A stretch of 64,000 nt of DNA from contig NZ_VFSU01000011.1 in assembly GCF_006385875.1 (NCBI RefSeq), positions 124,001 through 188,000 of the forward strand, read 5' to 3'. The notes under the pieces are model-generated. The model was not told the DNA's origin. It saw nothing but the letters and a program-made list of their open reading frames with translations, and searched no databases. Shown here piece by piece: positions 17,201-24,880 of this stretch (the first letter of the stretch is position 1; the number at the start of each line of letters is the position of its first letter). The stretch is from Sandaracinobacter neustonicus (GTDB taxonomy: Bacteria; Pseudomonadota; Alphaproteobacteria; Sphingomonadales; Sphingomonadaceae). Both the position numbers and the translations under genes were made by a program.

Positions 17201-20200
17201 AATGTCGCGATGTTGCCGCTGTTGTTGACGCTCACCGTACCGCCGGCACCGGCCGCGCCGCCGGCCCCCGCCCCCGCGCCGCCGACATTGACGCTGATCA
17301 GGCTTTTCAGGCTGCCCGGATCCGCCGGAGAGCCATCCTGCGGGAAGAGGGCCTGAGCGGCCGAGACCACCGTCTTCAGGCGATTGCGATCGTTCCAGGC
17401 GTCATAGACCAGATCATTCAGCCGGTAGACCGGCCCTTCCTGCGTGACATCCGCGTTGCCGGCAAAACCCTGCTCCAGAAAGTCCACCATCGACGCGATG
17501 ATGGAAATGCCCGTGCCCGTCGCCGCCTCGCCGCCGATGCCGCCGCCGCCGCCGACGCTTTGCGCATAGACGGCCGATGCCGAGCCGCCCGACGTCACGA
17601 TGGCGGCGACATTGGTGATGGTGACGGCCCCGCCTTCGCCCCCGGCGCCACCATTGCCGCCGACGCCGACATCGGCGGTGAACTGGTTGCCACCGGTGCC
17701 GTTCGCCAGCGTGCCGCCGCCGGTGCCGCCGCCGCCGCCCACACTTTGCGCCAGAACGCCGAACGCATTGCTGCCCAGTGTGAAGATGCCGCCGTTCAGA
17801 TTGTTGACGACCACCGCGCCGCCATCCCCTGCCGCGCCGCCGCTGCCGCCGATGGTGACGGTGACAGAGGCGGAGATGTCGTTGGGCCGGAGCGCACCAC
17901 TGTTGGCATTGCCATAGCCGCCATTGCCGCCGCCGCCGCCGATGCTCTGCGCGAACACGCCGATGGCATCATGCTGCATCGTGCCGAGCAGGCCGCTGTT
18001 GCTGACGGTGACCGTGCCGCCATTGCCGCCGCTGCCGCCCTTGCCACCGATCACCGTGTTCACGATCACGTTGGAGGATTTGAAGGCAAGGTTGAGTGCG
18101 TCGGAATCGCCGCCATTGCCGCCGCCGCCGCCGATGCTCTGTGCGATGACAGCGTTCGCCGTCGCGCCGGACGTCAGCACCGATCCGTTGTTGACCACGG
18201 TCACCGCACCAGCTGCCCCGCCTGTGCCGCCCGAGCCGCCGAGCGAGACATCCAGATTGACCGACGGAAACTCCGGGTCGGTGTAAAGCTGGTAAGTGGA
18301 GGCGAGCGAGGTGCCGCCATGCCCGCCGCCGCCGCCGATGCTCTGGGCGAAGATGCCGGTTGCGTCATGCCCGTCGGTGATGATCTGGCCGAAGTTGCTG
18401 AGCGACACGTCGCTGCCAACACCCCCCTGGCCAGCCTTGCCGCCCACCGCTGCCGAGGTGGTGATCTGCACGCCGACGTCGATGGCGTTGGCAGCGCCGC
18501 CATTGCCACCGCCGCCGCCGATGCTCTGCGCGTCCAGCCCATAGGCATGGCTGCCGCGTGTCTGCACCGTGCCGCCATTGGCGATGAAGACGCTGCCGCC
18601 GTCGCCGCCCGTTCCGGCATTGCCGCCAATCCCGACCGCCAGCACGCCGCCCGCATCCAGCGTGTTCGCGTCTCCGGCGGTGCCGCCGCCGCCGCCAATG
18701 CTCTGCGCGACGATGCCGGAGGATTTGTTGCCGCTGGTGACGATCAACTGGCCATCGGGCATCGCCGTGATGACTTCGCCGGGGCCATATGTGGGGTTGC
18801 CGTTGAATATCTGCGCCAGCTGCCCGTCGCCGCCTTGCGCGCCGCTGCCGCCCAGCGAGACTCCGGTCACCACACCGTTCGCGATGGCGTCGCCGCCGAA
18901 GCCGCCGCCGCCGCCGATGCTTTGAGCAATAATCGCCGTGCTGTGCTTGCCGCTGGTCATGATGCTGCCAGAGCCGAGCGTGACGACAAGCACCTGCCCG
19001 CCGTCGCCGCCGGGCGAGGCGTCGCCGCCGGTGGCGACGAACACGCCGCCGCCGAACGCGCCGTTGCCGCCATGGCCGCCGACGCTTTGCGCCAATATGC
19101 CGACCGCAGCATAGCCCGAGGTGTCGATGGAACCGCCGTTGACAGTGACGTTGGTCACGTCCTCGGTATTGGCGCTGCCGCCGTTGCCGCCCGAGCCCTT
19201 GCCGAAGCCGCCCTCGCCGGTGCCGCCATCGCCGCCGATCCCGTTCAGGGCGGCGGCCCAGATTCCGGCGGTGATGTCCGAGAAGGTGAGATTGCCCAGC
19301 GTCTGGCCGGTCCCCGGCTTGTCGACGCCGGTTGCCTGTATCTCGCCCGTCAGCGTGACATGAACCGATCCGGCAGAACCACCGGCACCGCCATTGCCGC
19401 CGGTCGCCTCGCCAAGATCGCTTGAGGCGTTGCCGCCATCGCCGCCGTTGCCGCCGACGGACCATGCCTGCACGCCATGACCAGCGGATTTGATGGTGCC
19501 CGCCAGAGCGACCGTCAGGGCATTGCCATTGCCGCCGCTGCCGCCGTTCAGGCCATAGGCGTGGGTCAGATCGTCCCGCGCGGAGGCGGCGTTGCCGCCA
19601 TTGCCGCCCGCCGAGACAATCGCAATCGCCGGAAGCAGTGCCGTTCCGCTGGTGACCGTCGTCGCGCCTGTCTGGCTGAAGCTGATAGCGCCGCCATTGC
19701 CTGCCGCGCTGCCCGCGCCCCCTTGCCCGAAGGTGAAGCCGAGCCCGCCGCCGCCGCCATCGCCGCCGGTTGAAGTGATGCTGACGGGCGTGGTCCCGGA
19801 CGCATCGCTGACGGTGGAAGCGTTCAGGCCAATGCTGACCGCCCCGCCATTGCCGCCGGTGCCGCCGGCCCCGCCGTCCGAATAGCCGCTGGCCCAGTCC
19901 CCCACGGTGGCGCCGGAATCGCCGCCGTCGCCGCCCTTTCCGCCGTGCGACTGGATCAGGATCGTCGGGAACCCGGCCCTTCCCGGAAGGGTGAGGGAGG
20001 ACTGGGAGGCTGTGATGTCGTCGCCCGGCGCGGCATTCTGGCCAGCCGGGCCGTCATTGCTGTGCGTGGCTTCCCACGGCAGCCCCGTCTGCTCGGTGGA
20101 GCCGAGCGGGGCCTTGGGTTGATCTGGCCCGGCGCAATCGATGCCCCATATGCCATTCAGATTGTCGGGCGGATTCGTGCAGGATGCGGCGGCCGGGGCA

Positions 20201-20298
20201 GCCGTGAGAGCAAGAGCCGCAGCCGTCCCCGCCAGCAGCCCCGCGCGTGCGCGGCTCACCCGGCCGGAGAGGCCGTGTATGGTCGTCGTCCTGTTCAT
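14275..20298 (-). CDS. Giant Gly-rich autotransporter
   Basis: Type Va-like surface protein of 2007 residues. A signal peptide (about 1-39, ending APAAASC) is followed by a huge Gly-rich passenger. About 15 copies of an AQS(I/V)GGGGGxGG block recur every 60-70 residues between residues about 400 and 1300, each after short beta-strand segments, as in a beta-helix. A Gly-poor stretch links to the C-terminal barrel (about 1720-2007), which starts near CLWVRAVGSDLDRES and ends in the outer-membrane terminal Phe (RISARFSLSF). ATG 20298 has GGGGG upstream. It lies 37 bases after the PEP-CTERM gene and 36 bases before the multicopper oxidase. The passenger ligand is unknown; adhesin or matrix role is inference. 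Confidence 0.9.
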   Translation of the reverse strand: MNRTTTIHGLSGRVSRARAGLLAGTAAALALTAAPAAASCTNPPDNLNGIWGIDCAGPDQPKAPLGSTEQTGLPWEATHSNDGPAGQNAAPGDDITASQSSLTLPGRAGFPTILIQSHGGKGGDGGDSGATVGDWASGYSDGGAGGTGGNGGAVSIGLNASTVSDASGTTPVSITSTGGDGGGGGLGFTFGQGGAGSAAGNGGAISFSQTGATTVTSGTALLPAIAIVSAGGNGGNAASARDDLTHAYGLNGGSGGNGNALTVALAGTIKSAGHGVQAWSVGGNGGDGGNASSDLGEATGGNGGAGGSAGSVHVTLTGEIQATGVDKPGTGQTLGNLTFSDITAGIWAAALNGIGGDGGTGEGGFGKGSGGNGGSANTEDVTNVTVNGGSIDTSGYAAVGILAQSVGGHGGNGAFGGGVFVATGGDASPGGDGGQVLVVTLGSGSIMTSGKHSTAIIAQSIGGGGGFGGDAIANGVVTGVSLGGSGAQGGDGQLAQIFNGNPTYGPGEVITAMPDGQLIVTSGNKSSGIVAQSIGGGGGTAGDANTLDAGGVLAVGIGGNAGTGGDGGSVFIANGGTVQTRGSHAYGLDAQSIGGGGGNGGAANAIDVGVQITTSAAVGGKAGQGGVGSDVSLSNFGQIITDGHDATGIFAQSIGGGGGHGGTSLASTYQLYTDPEFPSVNLDVSLGGSGGTGGAAGAVTVVNNGSVLTSGATANAVIAQSIGGGGGNGGDSDALNLAFKSSNVIVNTVIGGKGGSGGNGGTVTVSNSGLLGTMQHDAIGVFAQSIGGGGGNGGYGNANSGALRPNDISASVTVTIGGSGGAAGDGGAVVVNNLNGGIFTLGSNAFGVLAQSVGGGGGTGGGTLANGTGGNQFTADVGVGGNGGAGGEGGAVTITNVAAIVTSGGSASAVYAQSVGGGGGIGGEAATGTGISIIASMVDFLEQGFAGNADVTQEGPVYRLNDLVYDAWNDRNRLKTVVSAAQALFPQDGSPADPGSLKSLISVNVGGAGAGAGGAAGAGGTVSVNNSGNIATLGAFSEGVFAQSVGGGGGNGGAAAASNGYSTADGSVGVGGHAGAAGDGGIVDLTNSGSVTTAGDLSFGLYGQSIGGGGGKGGASVGDPAALSDFSVYIGGKGGAQGHGGAVTLTNSGAITTTGRDAIALVAQSIGGGGGLAGLMSVSSDNSGGSTGSQTGDWAPTTIIPVGIGGGGGASGDGGTATVTLSAGVVSTAGIDSYGILAQSIGAGGGLIAGAPGEASVTTADGAYGADSFFAGAGGAVNATLSGNSQIVTTGMGAAGIVAQSIGGGGALIGGLSQIDLTLAPERASEFFHAGSGGDILVDVQAGSAISTSGQRAHGIFAQSAGQGGGLYGHADGSGFVIAGSGSAACDPLCIGTVTVNVEGNVLVTGADSYAIYALSRGNSANVVSVNIATNATVRSDGQAAGALVVSGGYDITGSLPASQINVAGRLEGYSGPAMRLDSAASIRNSGFITGDILAASADLQNLSTGTIFTTDQLTVGTLENAGTLWIGPHDAVLQQTSITTQAFSSTGYIVAGVDFVNGTSDSLTINSSIVELGGKLFLQPLSLAGNSVTILTFQNAVPLSLSSDFSVEVYGGNPSPIYSFSYALEDNKTRLTVTAKADYTPANIALNANQQNTANHLQQIWDNGRVQAGGGVVQALADQIASADDYVSALDSLGADVLGSFAVTRPQAHRVFVGEMLNCPAADRADPPGEERNCLWVRAVGSDLDRESTAEAIGFRTKSGTLQIGGQREVGDGLFLGASLAYEHDSIDSIQSRAHVSGDTLHLGAFLKKRQGALLMSLAVSGGMGWYDSHRRISIGADQTIATASPRSRYVGSHFGIGYQQAFGDFYLLPQVEVDATYVHVDSIAERGSPYALLLKQTGNTTFAAAPTIEAGGRIPLGQETMLRPFIRAGGLFEARNDWRATARFADAPDLAPFVSTTSLPKQRLILGVGAELLRKRNMTFTAGYDADLAQNYTSQRISARFSLSF

Positions 20299-20335
20299 AT
20301 GCCCCCGATCCGTGCCGCAGACGGCCCCTGACGAT

Positions 20336-20968
20336 TCAGCCCGTGGCGAGCGCCGCGGCGCGGCGACGGCGCAACGCGCAGCCCGTCAGGCCGATGCCGG
20401 TGATCATCAGGGCCCAGGAAGCCGGCTCAGGGACGGCGGGTGTTTCGCCCACCTGCCGGAGCGTGACCGAAAGATGATATTCCGCCTCGGTATACCGGTC
20501 AAACATCGGGAATTCCCCGGTCATCATCTCAGGCGCCGACAGCGGCCCCGCGAACAGCTCGAAGCCAGCCGTTTCGACGATGAATTTCTGCGCATCATCG
20601 TCGAAGATGGCAATGCCGCCGTGATAGGCTTTGGTCATGAACATCGCAGTGCCGCGCCCGGCGCTGGTGCCGGTCATTGGAACCGTCGATGTGGAGAAGC
20701 TGGCCCCCTCCACGTAATAGGGAATCTCGGGCCATGCGCGAAGGCTGAACACAATATCCGCAAAGCCGGAACCGGTCAGCTTATAGACGAAGACCGGCCC
20801 CGTCCCCGGCGGGTCCGCCGCAAGCACGGGCGCTGCCAGCCCGGCTGCGAACAGGGCAACGCAACGCATACCCACAGCCGCAACCATGCGAAGCGAAGCT
20901 TTCCTGAATACGGCCTGCCGCCCGCGCCATCGCTGCAGTGAAAGAGTGTCCGATGTGACCAATGACAT
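20336..20968 (-). CDS. PEPxxWA-CTERM sorting domain protein
   Basis: Secreted protein of about 210 residues with an unrecognised beta-rich middle and a C-terminal sorting tail. The tail contains VPEPASWALMITGIGLTG followed by the basic cluster ALRRRR, the alphaproteobacterial PEPxxWA-CTERM signal cut by an exosortase/archaeosortase-type enzyme. The hydrophobic signal region is MRCVALFAAGLAAPVLAA. ATG 20968 has GGGGGA six bases upstream; a later ATG at 20887 would give a more ordinary signal peptide. It is the first gene of the likely trio with the autotransporter. No exosortase is in the window. Confidence 0.8.
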   Translation of the reverse strand: MSLVTSDTLSLQRWRGRQAVFRKASLRMVAAVGMRCVALFAAGLAAPVLAADPPGTGPVFVYKLTGSGFADIVFSLRAWPEIPYYVEGASFSTSTVPMTGTSAGRGTAMFMTKAYHGGIAIFDDDAQKFIVETAGFELFAGPLSAPEMMTGEFPMFDRYTEAEYHLSVTLRQVGETPAVPEPASWALMITGIGLTGCALRRRRAAALATG

Positions 20969-21288
20969 AATATTCCCCCATGATTCCATCACCTTCGTCC
21001 GGCGGTGCCGGACGGGTCAGGCCGCCCCGCTGCGGACCTTCGGTGACAGAGAACGCGGGCGATGCTATGGTTCGGCCGATACATCGACAATTGGCGCGAA
21101 CGGGTTTCCGAGGAGTCCGGCTCATCCAGCGAGCCGAAATGGTTCGTTTGACGGGCGGGGCTGGTGACTGTGATCGCCGCAACCGTTCCGGCACCGTTGC
21201 CTTGGCCCGAGCGCGGGAGTTGACGGGATCGCGCGCATCCCCGGCGGACAGCTGACCCGGACGGCGCGAATGAAGGGGGATGATCGGA
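20969..21288. other. Divergent intergenic region, PEP-CTERM gene / HTH regulator
   Basis: 320 bases between two divergent genes. It should hold promoters for both the minus-strand surface-protein trio and the plus-strand regulator. I find no convincing -35/-10 pair, no long inverted repeat and no believable small gene. Confidence 0.5.
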
Positions 21289-22080
21289 ATGGCGGATACG
21301 CGCACGGGACATATGCCTGCAGTGCTGGCCGAGTTGCGCCGCCAGTTGCGCGGCGCGGGATATACCATCAAGGCGGCGGCTCAGGCGTTGGGCGTTGCAG
21401 AGGCGACGCTGAAGCGCTGGCTGGCAGGGCACGGCATGACGGTCGACAAGCTCGACGACCTGTGCCTTCTCGCCGACACAAGTCTGCCGGAAATCATTCG
21501 CCTGATCGACCAGCCCGTCCGCCTGAAGTCGCAGCTGACGCTGGCACAGGAAACCGCACTGGTTTCTGATCCGTTCATGACCTTGATGTTTTTCGCCATC
21601 CTGGGCGGCTGGTCTCCGGAAGAACTGCTGGCCAACGTCGACATGCCGGAAGCGGAAATCGAGCAGCGCCTGTCACGGCTCGAACGTCTCGCCCTGATCG
21701 ACCGCCTGCCCGGCGGCCGGATCCGTTGCCGCATCGACCGCAAGGTCCGCTGGCGCCGCCACCTGATGGGCGCGCAGTTCGAACGCTATGTGAAGCGCCA
21801 GTTCGTCGAGCTGGATTATTCCTCGTCACAGGTTTTCTATCAGGGCGAGATCATCCGCCTTTCGCTTTCGGGCTACAGCCGGCTGGCCGAACTGATCGAA
21901 CGCGTGCGTGTCGACACGCGCGCCATTGAGGACGAGGACCGCCACAACACGCGGCTTGAAAGCAACTGGTATGTCACGCTTTTCGCAGTTCGCGAGCTCG
22001 ATCTCAGCCGCCTGCGCGCTTATGTCGTCAGCGGCGGCGTGAACATGATGGGAGACGACCCTCAAACGCCAGCGCCCTGA
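21289..22080 (+). CDS. Helix-turn-helix transcriptional regulator (XRE-like N-terminus)
   Basis: DNA-binding regulator of 263 residues. The N-terminal HTH (about residues 20-60; YTIKAAAQALGVAEATLKRWL) resembles Cro/XRE domains. It is followed by a second winged-helix-like segment (EAEIEQRLSRLERLALIDRLPGGRIR) and a C-terminal alpha/beta region of unknown role. ATG 21289 has AGGGGG nine bases upstream; the ATG at 21280 sits too close to that site. It is divergent from the PEP-CTERM/autotransporter/oxidase genes, so local control of them is the simplest guess. Confidence 0.75.
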   Translation: MADTRTGHMPAVLAELRRQLRGAGYTIKAAAQALGVAEATLKRWLAGHGMTVDKLDDLCLLADTSLPEIIRLIDQPVRLKSQLTLAQETALVSDPFMTLMFFAILGGWSPEELLANVDMPEAEIEQRLSRLERLALIDRLPGGRIRCRIDRKVRWRRHLMGAQFERYVKRQFVELDYSSSQVFYQGEIIRLSLSGYSRLAELIERVRVDTRAIEDEDRHNTRLESNWYVTLFAVRELDLSRLRAYVVSGGVNMMGDDPQTPAP

Positions 22081-22352
22081 ACGGACGACTGTTATCGGAC
22101 AGTGTCGCCGGTGAAGACGGTGCTGCGCGGCGTGACGACGCGGGAATTGGAGGCCGAAGCTGCCTCATTCCATGGTGCGACCACAGACGCAGCCGCCGTC
22201 TTCGCCGACCATCGGTGTCGGACAATTGCCCGGCGCGGCCGCCGGGGCAGGGCGGGCGCGATAGACTGTCTTGGGGTGTCGATATTTCTCTTTTGTTGTG
22301 GTTGAGATTGCAAAAGCAGAGCCTGCGCTCTCCAGCAAAGGAGGAATGGGCA

Positions 22353-23249
22353 ATGGCGACTCAGTTGCGCGACAATCCAGATCTGGCCGAACGGGCCGCT
22401 GCACGCGGGATCGGCATTTTTCCCGCGACTGCCCTCATCGGGGCCGAAATTCGCGGGCTGAAGCTTGAAGCGCCGCTGACCCCCGAGGACGCCGCGATCC
22501 TTCGCGAGGCGTGGCTGGCGCACAAGGTGGTGTTTATCCGCGACAATGACCTGAGCCACGAAGCGCATATCCGTCTGGGCCGGTTGTTCGGGGAACTGGA
22601 AGGGCATCCGGTGATCCCGCATGTGCCCGGCCATCCGGAAATCCTGAGCATTCGCGGCGTGGAAGGCGTGAAGCCGACGCCGGAAACTATCGAGGGCTTC
22701 CGCGCCTATAACAAATGGCACACCGATGTGACCTTCCGGGAAAAGCCGTCGATCGCCTCTGTGCTGCGCGCGCGGCTGTTGCCGCCGGTTGGCGGAGACA
22801 CGATCTTCGCCGATGCCGCCGCCGCTTATCGCGGCCTGCCGGAAGCGGTGAAAGAGCAGATCGAGCATCTGGACGCTGAGCATGACATCGTGCGCAGCTT
22901 TGGTGGGCGGGTGAGCGAGGAAAAGAAGGCCGAACTGGGCCGGAACTTCCCGCCGGTGCGGCATCCGGTGGTGCGCCGCCACCCGGAAACGGGCGAGAAG
23001 ATCCTGTATGTGAACTACACCTTCACCTCGCGGATTCTGGACGTGGAGCCTGAGGAAAGCGACGCGCTGCTGCGGCTGCTGTTCGACCGGATCAAGGTGC
23101 CGGAATATCAGGTGCGCTTCACATGGACACCGAACGCCATCGCCATCTGGGACAACCGCGCGACCCAGCATTACGCCGTGGGCGATTATGTGCCCGCCGA
23201 CCGGATGCTGGAGCGGGTGACGGTTTCGGGCGACGTGGTGACGCGGTGA
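22353..23249 (+). CDS. TauD/TfdA-family Fe(II)/2-oxoglutarate dioxygenase
   Basis: Cytosolic non-heme iron oxygenase of 298 residues. Iron ligands are His123 and Asp125 (KWHTDVTF) with distal His273 (NRATQHYAV), and the 2-oxoglutarate Arg is most likely Arg288 (RMLERVTVSGD), spaced as in TauD. Family members release sulfite from taurine, alkyl sulfates or related compounds. ATG 22353 follows a strong AAAGGAGG; the frame is open further upstream but without a site. It is convergent with the flavin monooxygenase/TBDR operon. Organosulfur use is inferred from that context; a TfdA-like carboxylate ether substrate is the main alternative. Confidence 0.88.
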   Translation: MATQLRDNPDLAERAAARGIGIFPATALIGAEIRGLKLEAPLTPEDAAILREAWLAHKVVFIRDNDLSHEAHIRLGRLFGELEGHPVIPHVPGHPEILSIRGVEGVKPTPETIEGFRAYNKWHTDVTFREKPSIASVLRARLLPPVGGDTIFADAAAAYRGLPEAVKEQIEHLDAEHDIVRSFGGRVSEEKKAELGRNFPPVRHPVVRRHPETGEKILYVNYTFTSRILDVEPEESDALLRLLFDRIKVPEYQVRFTWTPNAIAIWDNRATQHYAVGDYVPADRMLERVTVSGDVVTR

Positions 23250-23378
23250 TGCAGCAACATCAGGCCCCATTGTTCCAGCCGTTTGCGACGCGGATCGAAA
23301 ATAGCGTGCGCCGGTGCTGGACGGCCGCACCAGCCGCCTGATCCGGCCTTTGCCGCTGCTGGCGGTTGCGGCGGAATA

Positions 23379-23408
23379 GCGCCGGGTTCTTCACGCGGGG
23401 CCCGGCGC
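23379..23408. terminator. Hairpin between convergent tauD-like and FAD genes
   Basis: Inverted repeat GCGCCGGG / CCCGGCGC with a 14-base loop in the 191-base convergent gap. No T-run on either side. Nothing else certain lies in this gap. Confidence 0.35.
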
Positions 23409-23440
23409 CAGACCCTGACAGGTCGGCAGGGCCTTGCAGT

Positions 23441-24808
23441 TTACAGCCCTTCGCCGCCCACCCAATGCGCGTTGGAGAGCAGCCGGGCCAGCGACCAGAC
23501 CTGCTGCCGGATGTCGGGCACGGCGGTGATCTCCCAGAAGCTGCCCCGCGTGAGCGGGCCGACAGCGAACAAGCCCGGAACCGGCCTGCGCCGGCTGTCC
23601 AGAACGCGGCAGAGATGATCCGTTTCCAGCCCCATCCCCAGCGGGTCCGCATGGCCAAGGCCCTGCCCAAGGATGGAGCGAACCAGCGGATGTTCGCAGC
23701 CCTGCACCGGGCCGGGGCCGGTGCAGTTGACGATTCTGGTGACCTTCAGTTCGTCGAGCGCGCCGTTGCGGCGGCGGATGCTGACGCTTGCGCCGTCTCC
23801 GTCGCGCTGCGCCGAGAGGATGCGGCCGGGACACACGGTGAACGAGCCTTCGGCGATCAGCGCCTTCAGCCGCTGCGCCACATCAGGGGCCATCCGGTGC
23901 CGGTGCACGTCCCACAGGGTGCGGCCGTGGCGCAGGAAGCGGCGGCGTTCGTTAAGCGGCATGCGCCGCCAGAGGTTCTGGCTGTGCGGCCGCAACTGGT
24001 CGATGGCGGCGCGCCAGCCGATTTCGGCGGATTGCGCGCGGAGATGGCGCAGGATGGCGAGCGCCTTTGGCCGTGGCGCGGTGGCCAGCGGCGGCACCGC
24101 TTCCGGCTCGCCATGGGCGCGGGGCAACAGGCCCCGACGGGACAACGCGATGATCGGCCCCGTATGGCCGTTCTCCCGCAGCAGCAGCGCGACATCGACT
24201 GCGGTGAGGCCGGTGCCGATCAGCAGCGTGGCGGCTAGAGGCTCAGGCATGTCGAGCAGTTCCGGCACCCATGGGTCATTCAGATAGGCGGGGCCGAGAT
24301 CGTCGGCGCTGATTCCGGCGGGGGCCGAGGCCGGGAGGTTGCCGGTGGCCAGCACCACTCGCCGTGCCATATGGCTGCTGCCGTCTGCGTGGATGAGGCG
24401 GAAGCCATCGGCGACCGGCTCCAGCGCGACGATCTCCGCGCCTGCCGTTTGAAGGCGATCCGGCGCATCCGCGCGGGCCGTTTCCAGCAAGCCGTGGAGA
24501 TAGCGGCCATAGGCGGCGCGCGGCACGAAGCTGGTGCGCGGCATCGCATATTCCGCCTGCACCCAGCGTTCGAAATGCGCGGGATCGTCCGGCAGCGCGC
24601 TCATATTGGCGGCGCGGACGTTCAGCAGGTGCGACTGCGAGACGGTGGAATAAGCAAGCCCAAGGCCGGGGCGGTGGTTGCGCTCGATCAGGGTGGTGGC
24701 CGGGCCGTTGTGGCGGACGAGGTTCACGGCGAGCAGCGTGCCGGAGAAGCCGCCGCCGATGATCGCGACATCCGTCTGGGTTTCAGCGTCTGTCATAGGG
24801 TAAGGCAT
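23441..24808 (-). CDS. FAD/NAD(P)-binding oxidoreductase
   Basis: Flavoprotein of about 455 residues. The N-terminal FAD-binding Rossmann motif is GGGFSGTLLAVNLVR. A second nucleotide-binding motif is near LIGTGLTAVDVALLLRENG, typical of flavin-containing monooxygenase-like and FAD-NAD(P)-binding (NAD_binding_9-type) proteins. A third block, VNCTGPGP, resembles the later FAD contact. Two starts are possible (ATG 24808 or 24796), neither with a clear ribosome site. It lies 72 bases after the flavin monooxygenase gene. It could be an electron-transfer partner or an N/S-hydroxylating enzyme; the substrate is unknown. Confidence 0.8.
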   Translation of the reverse strand: MPYPMTDAETQTDVAIIGGGFSGTLLAVNLVRHNGPATTLIERNHRPGLGLAYSTVSQSHLLNVRAANMSALPDDPAHFERWVQAEYAMPRTSFVPRAAYGRYLHGLLETARADAPDRLQTAGAEIVALEPVADGFRLIHADGSSHMARRVVLATGNLPASAPAGISADDLGPAYLNDPWVPELLDMPEPLAATLLIGTGLTAVDVALLLRENGHTGPIIALSRRGLLPRAHGEPEAVPPLATAPRPKALAILRHLRAQSAEIGWRAAIDQLRPHSQNLWRRMPLNERRRFLRHGRTLWDVHRHRMAPDVAQRLKALIAEGSFTVCPGRILSAQRDGDGASVSIRRRNGALDELKVTRIVNCTGPGPVQGCEHPLVRSILGQGLGHADPLGMGLETDHLCRVLDSRRRPVPGLFAVGPLTRGSFWEITAVPDIRQQVWSLARLLSNAHWVGGEGL

Positions 24809-24880
24809 AGCAGATTCGCGGCGGCTGCCGAGCCCCTGCCGCTGCACGAACGGTGTAGGCTCGATACACCGGTATTGGCT

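Noticed and set aside
16312-19425. Open frame of more than 1000 codons on the plus strand opposite the autotransporter
   Set aside because: It is the antisense shadow of the Gly-rich repeats (GGC/GGT codons give Ala/Pro/Arg-rich frames on the other strand). No ribosome site, no domain and biased composition.
22092-23330. 412-codon minus-strand frame opposite the TauD-like gene
   Set aside because: The plus-strand gene has an intact active site and ribosome site; the minus frame has neither.
23249-23341. 30-codon frame whose ATG overlaps the TauD-like stop (TGATG)
   Set aside because: No recognisable product and it ends quickly; a neighbouring frame continues to a TAG near 23,379, so it might be a decayed gene end, but the evidence is too thin.
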